A DNA stretch of 64,000 bases from Pandoraea horticolens (GTDB lineage: Bacteria > Pseudomonadota > Gammaproteobacteria > Burkholderiales > Burkholderiaceae): contig NZ_CABPSM010000002.1 of assembly GCF_902459555.1 (NCBI RefSeq), forward strand, positions 124,001 through 188,000. The letters run 5' to 3'. Positions 1-7,700 of the stretch are shown piece by piece; within the stretch, counting starts at the first letter, position 1, and every line of letters starts with the position of its first letter. The translations under genes were made by a program, and so were the position numbers. The notes beneath the pieces were generated by a model, which saw nothing but the letters and a program-made list of their open reading frames with translations, had not been told where the DNA came from and made no database searches.

Positions 1-1724
1 CGCGCCTGAGTCTGCGGGCGCGGCTGGTACTGGCTGCCGTGGCGGGCCGGCGACCAGTCGGGCATCGCGGGCGGGATGTCGGGCGAATGTTTGCCGAATT
101 CGCTGTCGCCATAGACCACCTTGCCGCCGAGCACGGTCAGCACCGACGTGATGTCCTGGATGTCGTCGCCCGGCACCGAGAAGTAGTCGGCCGACAACAC
201 GGCCAGGTCGGCCAACTGGCCCACCTTGATCTGGCCCTTCTTGCCCACTTCGGATGAGAACCACGTGTTGGCCTCGGTCCACAGGCGCAACGCCGTATCG
301 CGATCGAGCAGGTTGGCCGGCGGATACATCGACATACCGCCCACGGTCTTGCCCGTGGTCAGCCAGTACAGCGATACCCACGGGTTGTACGAAGCCACGC
401 GTGTGGCGTCGGTGCCGGCGCCGACCATGACGCCCTTCTCGAGCATCTTCTTGATCGGCGGCGTGGCTTCGGCGGCCCGGGCACCGTAGCGCTCGACAAA
501 ATACTCGCCTTGGTAGGCCATGCGGTGCTGCACGGCGATGCCGCCGCCAAGCGCCGCGATGCGGTCGATGTTGCGGTCTGAGATGGTCTCGGCGTGATCG
601 AAGAACCAGTTCAGGCCGTCGAACGGGATGTCCTTGGCGACCTTCTCGTAGACATCGAGCGCGCGCGTGATGGTCTGGTCATAGGTCGCATGCAGCCGCC
701 ACGGCCAGCGCTTCTCCGCCAGCAAGCGGATCACGGGCTCCAGATCGGCTTCCATCGACGGCGCCATGTCGGGACGCTCGACACGGAAGTCCTCGAAGTC
801 GGCCGCCGTGTACACGAGCATTTCGCCTGCGCCATTGTGGCGATAGAGGTCGTCGCCCTGGCCGGGCTTGACGGTCGACGTCCAGGTCTTGAAGTCGCTC
901 AGCTCTTCCTTGGGCTTCTGCGTGAACAGGTTGTAGGCCAGGCGCACGCTCAGGTGGCCTTCCTTGTGCAGTTCCTCGATGACGTTGTAGTCGTCGGGGT
1001 AATTCTGGTAGCCGCCGCCGGCGTCGATCACGCCGGTCACACCGAGGCGGTTCACCTCGCGCATGAAGTGGCGCGTCGAGTTCTTCTGATACTCGATCGG
1101 CAGCTTCGGGCCTTTCGCCAGCGTGGCATAGAGAATGGTCGCGTTCGGTTTGGCAAGCAGCAATCCGGTCGGATTGCCCGACGCGTCGCGCACGATCTCG
1201 CCGCCCGGCGGGTTGGGCGTGTCTTTCGTGTAGCCCACGGTGCGCAGTGCGGCGCCGTTGAGTATCGCGCGGTCGTACAGGTGCAGGATGAACACCGGCG
1301 TGTCGGGGGCGACGGCGTTCAGTTCGTCGATGGTCGGCAGACGCTTCTCGGCGAATTGATGTTCGGTAAAGCCGCCCACCACGCGAACCCATTGCGGCGC
1401 GGGCGTGCGGTCGACCTGGTCTTTCAACATGCGCATGGCGTCGGCCAGCGAACGAACGCCATCCCATCGCAACTCCATGTTGTAGTTCAGGCCACCCCGG
1501 ATGATGTGCATGTGACTGTCAATCAGTCCGGGAATGGCCCGCCGGCCGTTCAGATCGATCACCTTGGTCTGCGTTCCTGCCAGTTTCATGATGTCCTGGC
1601 GCGTGCCCACTTCCACGAAGCGGCCGTCCTGGATGGCCACGGCGTCGGCCTGCGGATTGGCACGGTCGAGCGTGGTGAACTTGCCGTTAACGAGAATGAG
1701 GTCGGGAGTCAGGTTCGATGACAT
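1..1724 (-). CDS. Amidohydrolase (YtcJ-like, amidohydrolase_3 family), 3' end cut by window edge
   Basis: The reading frame opens at the ATG complementary to 1722-1724 and runs off the left edge with about 574 residues visible, so the C-terminus is missing. It resembles YtcJ-type metal-dependent amidohydrolases, which hydrolyse amide or related C-N bonds in small molecules; the substrate cannot be told. Visible family signs are an N-terminal LILVNGKFTTLD-type beta segment, the metal-binding DSHMHI motif near residue 70, a later LHATYD histidine, a WFFDHAE histidine and the GAGTDATR aspartate near the C-terminal end of the barrel. No signal peptide is seen, so it is probably cytoplasmic. It is the last visible member of a minus-strand row with the alpha/beta hydrolase (80-bp gap) and the YcaC-like hydrolase, probably co-transcribed. 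Confidence 0.88.
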   Translation of the reverse strand, partial: MSSNLTPDLILVNGKFTTLDRANPQADAVAIQDGRFVEVGTRQDIMKLAGTQTKVIDLNGRRAIPGLIDSHMHIIRGGLNYNMELRWDGVRSLADAMRMLKDQVDRTPAPQWVRVVGGFTEHQFAEKRLPTIDELNAVAPDTPVFILHLYDRAILNGAALRTVGYTKDTPNPPGGEIVRDASGNPTGLLLAKPNATILYATLAKGPKLPIEYQKNSTRHFMREVNRLGVTGVIDAGGGYQNYPDDYNVIEELHKEGHLSVRLAYNLFTQKPKEELSDFKTWTSTVKPGQGDDLYRHNGAGEMLVYTAADFEDFRVERPDMAPSMEADLEPVIRLLAEKRWPWRLHATYDQTITRALDVYEKVAKDIPFDGLNWFFDHAETISDRNIDRIAALGGGIAVQHRMAYQGEYFVERYGARAAEATPPIKKMLEKGVMVGAGTDATRVASYNPWVSLYWLTTGKTVGGMSMYPPANLLDRDTALRLWTEANTWFSSEVGKKGQIKVGQLADLAVLSADYFSVPGDDIQDITSVLTVLGGKVVYGDSEFGKHSPDIPPAMPDWSPARHGSQYQPRPQTQA

Positions 1725-1805
1725 AGCGAAGGGTTCCGAAGAGGCTACCGCCCCGGGGGCGGTAGCCGAGGCGATGAAAGGCCGGCGGGTTGAGGACATT
1801 TCGGC

Positions 1806-2795
1806 TTACGTGTTCAGGAAGGCCAGCAGGTCGGCATTGACCTGGTCGGCGTTGATCACGCACATGCCGTGCGACGCACCCGGATATACCTTGAGCGTGG
1901 CGTTCTTGATGATCTTGGCCGACAGGCGGGCCGAATTATCGATGGGCACGATCTGGTCGTCGGCGCCGTGCAGGATCAGCGTCGGCACGGTGATCTTCTT
2001 CAGGTCCTCGGTGTAGTCCACTTCTGAGAACTCCTTGATGCAGACGTACTGGCCCAGAATGCCGCCGCTCATGCCCTGTGCCCAGAACGCATCGATGGTG
2101 CCTTGCGAAATCTTGGCGCCGGGCCGGTTGAAACCGAAGAACGGCGTGGTCAGGTCTTTGTAGAATTGCGAGCGGTTTTCCGCGACACCCTTGCGAATGC
2201 CGTCGAAGACTTCCATCGGCAGACCGTTCGGATAGGCCGCAGTCTTGACCATGATGGGCGGCACCGCGCCGATCAACACCGCCTTGGCCACGCGCTTCGT
2301 GCCGTGACGGCCGATGTAGTGCGCCACTTCGCCGCCGCCGGTGGAGTGACCGACCAGCGTTGCGCCTTTGATGTCGAGGGCGTCCAGCAGCGCGGCCAGG
2401 TCGTCGGCGTAGGTGTCCATGTTGTTGCCCTGCGCGGGCTGGTCCGAGCGGCCATGGCCGCGCCGGTCATGGGCGATCACGCGAAAGCCCTTCTGCACCA
2501 GGAACAGCATCTGGGCGTCCCAGGCGTCGGCATTGAGCGGCCAGCCGTGCGAGAACACCACTGGGGTGCCCGAGCCCCAATCTTTGTAGAAGATGCGCGT
2601 GCCGTCTTTGGTCGTGACGAAATTGTCTTGCTTCGTGGCGTGGCCGCTGGCCGGCGCGGCTTCCGCGGCCGTGGGCGTCAGTGCGGCAAGCGATGCCACC
2701 GATGCGGCCGCAGCGCCGATAGTGCTACCTACCAGCAGCTGCCGGCGCGATGCGTCGATGTTGTGACCTGATTCCTGGGTATGTTCTGTTTGCAT
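1806..2795 (-). CDS. Tat-exported alpha/beta hydrolase, non-heme haloperoxidase/arylesterase-like
   Basis: A 329-residue alpha/beta hydrolase. The start MQTEH is chosen over longer in-frame possibilities because it places a twin-arginine signal (SRRQLLVG, R17-R18, followed by an alanine-rich hydrophobic stretch to about residue 47) near the N-terminus; export to the periplasm by Tat is inferred. The mature part has the oxyanion HGWPL segment at 83-87, the nucleophile elbow GHSTGG (S151), an acidic residue in GADDQIVP (D279/D280) and the catalytic histidine in GASHGM (H309), which is a full triad. The [11 protein letters not shown] stretch is typical of proteins annotated as non-heme chloroperoxidases, which usually act in vivo as esterases. 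It lies between the YcaC-like and amidohydrolase genes on the same strand. Confidence 0.88.
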   Translation of the reverse strand: MQTEHTQESGHNIDASRRQLLVGSTIGAAAASVASLAALTPTAAEAAPASGHATKQDNFVTTKDGTRIFYKDWGSGTPVVFSHGWPLNADAWDAQMLFLVQKGFRVIAHDRRGHGRSDQPAQGNNMDTYADDLAALLDALDIKGATLVGHSTGGGEVAHYIGRHGTKRVAKAVLIGAVPPIMVKTAAYPNGLPMEVFDGIRKGVAENRSQFYKDLTTPFFGFNRPGAKISQGTIDAFWAQGMSGGILGQYVCIKEFSEVDYTEDLKKITVPTLILHGADDQIVPIDNSARLSAKIIKNATLKVYPGASHGMCVINADQVNADLLAFLNT

Positions 2796-2910
2796 GATTA
2801 GGGCTAGCGGAAAGTTGGCTCGAAATCCTGGAGGATGAGATCGCGGGTTGCATCGGCCCAGGCACGGGAGTCGTGCGCAGGCCGATGGCGATCTCTTCTT
2901 GAACGGCTGT

Positions 2911-3597
2911 TTAGCGTGCGGGCACCGGGGCGATGGACTCATGCCCCGTCGCCGTGCGCTGGGCGGCCTTGTGAACCATCGTGTAGGCGTAGTCGACGCC
3001 CATGCCATAGGCACCCGAGTGTTCCTTCGCCACCTTCATTACGGCGTCATACGTGTCGCGGTGAGCCCAGTCGCGTTGCCATTCGAGCAGCACTTGCTGC
3101 CAGGTCACCGGCACCACGCCGGCCTGGACCATGCGTTGCATGGCGTAGTCGTGGGCTTCCTTGCTGGTGCCGCCCGAAGCATCGGCGACCATGTAGATCT
3201 CGTAGTCGCCTTCGAGCATGGCGCACAGCGCGAAGGTGGTGTTACAGACTTCGGTCCACAGACCGGCGACGACGACCTTCTTGCGGCCGTTGGCGGCGAG
3301 CGCATCGCGCACCTTCTGGTCGTCCCACGAGTTCATCGAGGTGCGTTCCAGCGTCTTCTGGTTCGGGAACACGTCGAGCAGTTCCGGATAGGTGAAGCCC
3401 GAGAACGACTCGCTCTCGACGGTGGTGATCGTCGTCGGGATATTGAAGATCTTTGCCGCCTTGGCCAGGCCGACGACGTTGTTCTTCATTGCCTGGCGAT
3501 CCATCGACTGGACGCCGAAAGCCATCTGCGGCTGATGGTCGATGAAGATCAATTGGCTGTTCTGCGGGGTGAGGACTTCAAGCTTGGGGTTCGACAT
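2911..3597 (-). CDS. YcaC-like isochorismatase-fold cysteine hydrolase
   Basis: A 228-residue protein of the isochorismatase/cysteine hydrolase superfamily, closest in style to E. coli YcaC, whose substrate is unknown. D20 (FIDHQPQ) and C118 (WTEVCNT) occupy catalytic positions; where many members carry lysine this one has R85 (ERTSMNSW), and as I recall YcaC also has arginine there. The segments MVADASGG near 137-143 and MQRMVQAG near 153-160 also match YcaC style. The start is fixed by an AGGAG about 8 bases upstream of the ATG. It is probably the first gene of a minus-strand operon with the two hydrolases that follow, and is divergent from the response regulator gene at 4067. Confidence 0.9.
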   Translation of the reverse strand: MSNPKLEVLTPQNSQLIFIDHQPQMAFGVQSMDRQAMKNNVVGLAKAAKIFNIPTTITTVESESFSGFTYPELLDVFPNQKTLERTSMNSWDDQKVRDALAANGRKKVVVAGLWTEVCNTTFALCAMLEGDYEIYMVADASGGTSKEAHDYAMQRMVQAGVVPVTWQQVLLEWQRDWAHRDTYDAVMKVAKEHSGAYGMGVDYAYTMVHKAAQRTATGHESIAPVPAR

Positions 3598-4066
3598 TGC
3601 GTTGCTCCTGTTAGGGGGGCGAGAGTGAGACTGCCGTGGCATCCCCGCCGAGGCAGAGCCGCGTCGGGGCAGCTTGGCGTAAGGGCCGCGACCGGCGTTT
3701 GTGTCCGGAGCGCAACCTGAGGCGAAGAATAGTCGGCGCGGTCGGCCGTCGCTATTGTCGAATCGTATTAGCCGCGCGCTATCTCGATTTCATCGCGACG
3801 CCGCAAGGCCGTGCTACAGCCAATAGGGAATGGCTTCGCCACCCTTGCAGCGTAGGGAAGCACCGGGGCTGCGTGCGAGTTCGATGTGCGTTAGTCTGCA
3901 ACTAGACCGGCTGGACCAGCCACTCACTTTCACGCCTGACTAACCCCATGGTATAAGTGGCCCACGATCCCGGTCGTGTGCTGTAATGAACAGTTTTGCG
4001 GGGTCGTGGCGGCGAGAGCGAGCCTGCCCAAACCGCGCGCGCCGATGGGTGCGCTGGAGATAGACT
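3598..4066. promoter_or_regulatory. Divergent intergenic region with a short perfect palindrome
   Basis: About 470 bases between the YcaC-like gene and the response regulator, the expected site of both outward promoters. I see no convincing protein. A perfect palindrome GGCTGGACCAGCC (6-base arms, one-base centre) lies at 3909-3921 and could be an operator, but such short palindromes also arise by chance in GC-rich DNA. No confident -35/-10 pair was found. Confidence 0.3.
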
Positions 4067-4726
4067 GTGACAATCGACGGCTTCGTAACCGCAGACACCC
4101 GTGCGAGTGATGAAGCGATGGTGCTGATCGTTGATGACGACGCGATGCTTCGCGGTGCGTTGGAGAACCTCTTCCGCTCCGTCGGGATGCGCGTCACCCT
4201 GTTCGCATCCGCTGCCGAACTGCTGACGTTCGCATTCCCGGACGCACCCACTTGCCTTCTGCTCGATGTCAGGCTCCACGGTCAGAGCGGCCTGGACCTA
4301 CAGACTCGGCTGTCCCAAATGGGCATCCAGATCCCAATCATCTTCATGACGGGTTACGGCGACATCCCTATGACGGTTGCCGCCATGAAGGCGGGGGCCG
4401 AGGATTTTCTGGCGAAGCCATTCCGCGAGCAGGACCTGCTCGACGCTGTGGCGGCCGCCTTGCAAAAGGATCGGCATCGCCGCCATGGCATGCGTAAGCT
4501 GGATGAACTGCGAGCCAGCTACCTGGGCCTGACACCGCGTGAGGCCGAGGTCATGCGCAAGGCCGTGGCCGGTCTGCTGAATAAGCAGATCGCCGGCGAG
4601 CTAGGTATCAGCGAGGTCACCGTGAAAATTCATCGTGGTCAGGCCATGCGCAAGATGAAGGCGCGCACCTTTGCCGAGCTTGTCTTGATGGCACAGCAAC
4701 TCGGCATTTGCGAGGCGCCGCTTTGA
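4067..4726 (+). CDS. FixJ/NarL-type response regulator, receiver + LuxR HTH
   Basis: A 219-residue two-component response regulator. The receiver domain (about 18-135) has the acidic pocket IVDDD (D23-D25), phospho-acceptor D67 (LLLDVR), T95 (FMTGYG) and K117 (LAKPF), so it should be phosphorylatable. A FixJ-like linker leads to a LuxR-type HTH (about 155-215, LTPREAEVM then GISEVTVKIHRG). The start is a GTG with GGAGA six bases upstream; an internal ATG at 4118 would still keep the receiver. It faces the giant sensor kinase gene convergently, ending 36 bp from its stop, and is divergent from the YcaC-like hydrolase. It is inferred to be the output partner of that kinase and to act on the divergent hydrolase operon. 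Confidence 0.93.
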   Translation: MTIDGFVTADTRASDEAMVLIVDDDAMLRGALENLFRSVGMRVTLFASAAELLTFAFPDAPTCLLLDVRLHGQSGLDLQTRLSQMGIQIPIIFMTGYGDIPMTVAAMKAGAEDFLAKPFREQDLLDAVAAALQKDRHRRHGMRKLDELRASYLGLTPREAEVMRKAVAGLLNKQIAGELGISEVTVKIHRGQAMRKMKARTFAELVLMAQQLGICEAPL

Positions 4727-4735
4727 GTCCCCGCC

Positions 4736-4758
4736 GCCTCCCGCCATCGGCGGGAGGC
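4736..4758. terminator. Hairpin between convergent regulator and kinase genes
   Basis: A perfect 10-base-pair GC-rich stem (GCCTCCCGCC and its complement) with a three-base loop sits in the 36 bp between two convergent stop codons. There is no U-tract on either side, so it may slow or stabilise transcript ends rather than act as a classical intrinsic terminator. Confidence 0.5.
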
Positions 4759-4762
4759 ATAT

Positions 4763-7700
4763 CTAGTCGCGAGGCGGCAGGGTGAACTGAAACACGGCCC
4801 CGTAAGGCACATTGGGGCTCGCCCATAGCCGCCCTCCGTGTGCCTCGACGATCAACCGGCAGATCGCCAGGCCCATGCCCAGACCGTCCGCCTTGGTCGT
4901 GAAGAAGGTCTGGAAAACACGCTCCAGATCTTTTTGCACCAACCCGATGCCGGCATCCTGAACGGCAATCCGCACCGCCCCCGATGCGTCGATGTGCGAG
5001 CGAATCAGCAGTTCCCGCGGCCGCTCGGCGACCTCTTTCATTGCCTCGATGCCATTCATCATCAGGTTCAGGAGCACCTGCTGCAACTGCACCCTGTCAC
5101 CGACAACCGGCGGCAGGTCAGGCGCCAGCTCTGTGCGGAGCAGGATCTGATGGCGGCCGACCTCTCCCTGGATAAGCGCAATCGTGTCTTCGATCAGGGG
5201 GTTCAGGTCAATGCGCGCCGTGACGGCGGCCGTCTTCTTGAGCAACGCACGCATTCCTGCAATCACTGCGCCGGCCCGATGGCCATCCTGAACGATGCGC
5301 CCCAACGACTCTCGCACTTCGGCGAGATCGGGGGGCTGGCGGGCGAGCCAGCGCAGGGCAGCATTGGCGTTGGTGACGATGGCGGCCAACGGCTGGTTGA
5401 CCTCGTGAGCGATCGAGGCGGTCAGTGCGTTCAACGTCGTCACGCGGGTCACATGTGCCAGTTCGGCCTGTGCCTGATGCAGCGCTTCTTCGGCGCGCTT
5501 GCGCTCGGTGAGATCCAGCGTGTAGGAAACACCTTGATCCCCACCCTCTTCGAATGTCGCACACCCTAGCAGGACGGGCACGCGGCTTCCATCCTTGTGG
5601 AAGAACTCCTTTTCGAATGGCGGCAAGGTTCCACTGGCCTGAAGGTCCTGTATCAACTTGGCGTCACGCTCGCGCCAGTCGGGGGGCGTCAGGTCCGTCC
5701 AGAGCAAGGGGCCCGAGGCGAGGTCCTCGCGATCATAGCCCAGCATGCTGAGGAACGCGTCGTTGGCCTCGAGGATTCGACCGTCCAGGTGCCAGATGCA
5801 GATCCCGATGATGTTGGCCTCAACCAGGCGCTGGATCTTTGCTTCGCGTTGCGCGAGATCCCGATACAAACAAGTTATCTCCAGCGCGATCGCGGCCTGG
5901 GAGGCGAGCATCTTCAGCACGGCGGTTCGGCTCGGTGCGAAGACGCGTGGCGAGAGGTTGTTCTCGAGGTAGAGCACCCCGATGAGCTTGGCCCGTGTGA
6001 GCAAGGGCAGGCAGAGAATCGATCGGGCGTGATGCTGCCGAACGTATGGATCGGCAGAAAACGGGTGCTGTGTCGCGGCATTGTCGAGAATGATGTTCTC
6101 GCGGGTGCGCAAGACATAGTGGAGCACCGATTCCGGCAGCGCAGTCGCAGTCACGCGCTCGTCGCGGAGCTGCACCGTGACAATGTCGCCACCGGTCGTC
6201 GCCTCTGCCGCGATGCGCTGCTCGGCCCCTTGGGGCAGGATCAGCAGTCCCCGTTCCGCGCCGGCCTGTTCAAGCGCGGTGCGCATGAGTGTGTCGAGCA
6301 ATTTGTCCAGGACGATTTCGCCGGACACCGCTTGTGACACGGCAATCACGGTGGCGAGGTCCAGGTGATCGACCGGCGCCCCGATCGTCGTCGTCGGCGC
6401 GGGTGCTCGCTCTTCCCCGCAGAGGTGCGGATACAACGCATCGAGTTGCCGCACCTTGGCGCTGGCGCCCCAGTGGAGATAGCCACCCCGGGCATCTTGC
6501 AAGTACACGCGGGCAATTTTTTCAAAGCCTCGCGCAGCATAGAATCGCGCAGCCAACTCGTTGGCGAGTGCCTGGTTATGGATGAAATCATTGTCCTGTG
6601 CGGCGCGGATGGCCAACTCGTAGAGGCGCATTGCATCCGTTTCGCGCCCCTCGAGGCGCGCGATTTCCGCGCCAACCAATGCGGCTCTGTTCTCGAAATT
6701 CTCGGGACAATGCTCGGACCAGACAAGGAGTTGGCGATGATGTGCGGCTAATGCCTCCAGATGCCGGGCTCGTTCTGGCGCGGTGGCCGTGCCGCAGCAT
6801 GCCGCTCGCGCCAACGCCGCGTAGAAATGGTATTCCGCCTGCTCGAAGAACGACGGCGATGTCCAGAGAAGACGGGCTGCCCTGTCTGCCGCCGTTATGG
6901 CAGTCGCGTAGTCGTCGGCGAGCAAGCGTGCCTGCAGTTTCCGGATCCAGTACCAGCAGGTGGCGAGGGCAGGGCTCGGTGCCTCGTCCAGATACCGCTC
7001 GAACTGCGCCTCGTTGAAATCATCGTCATCGAAGACGCCGAACTCCGGGGTCAGTCCGCGTAGCGTTCGCGCTAGCTGGAGCTGGGGGATCACCCGGTCG
7101 ACGGCGAGACCGAAGCTCGCCCGGCGCGCGAAGCCGATCGTGGCCTCGGCTTCGTTCTGCACCTCTGCAAGCGGATCGCCACAGGCGAGCAATTGCGTAA
7201 TGAGGTTGTTACGCGCAAAAGACGCATAGGTAAGGTCACCGGCCTTGCTGGCCACGTCGAACGCGCGCCGCACCAGACCGCGCGAGGCACGGATGGGTTG
7301 GGTCCATTGCATCACGTGACCCGCGAAAGCCTGGTAGACGCGAGCTCTGAAGCGGTCCAGCCCGCGTTGCTCGACCAGATTCAGGCCGAGCTGGCCGAAG
7401 CGGAATGCCGCCTTGTAGTCGCCGGACTGAGGCCCCAGCAGCATGCCGAGCCAGGTATAGGCGAGGCACGACGCGTCGCTGTTGCCATGTTCGAGGCTGA
7501 TGTTCGCCATCCGTCCGATGATGAGGGAGCCCAGCTTCGCGTCGGTGTACCAGGCCGGCAGCATCAGCGCGGTCAGGACATCCATCGTCTCGCATGCGAC
7601 CGCGTTGGTCATCATCGGCAGGTCGAGCAATGCCTCGATCGGGCGGTCGCCAAGTTGGCGCCACATCCGATCGTATTCCTGCCGGACCTCCTCATCTGTC

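Noticed and set aside
594-1721. Long plus-strand frame (375 codons) over the amidohydrolase
   Set aside because: It is the antisense shadow of a well-supported enzyme on the minus strand and shows no family features.
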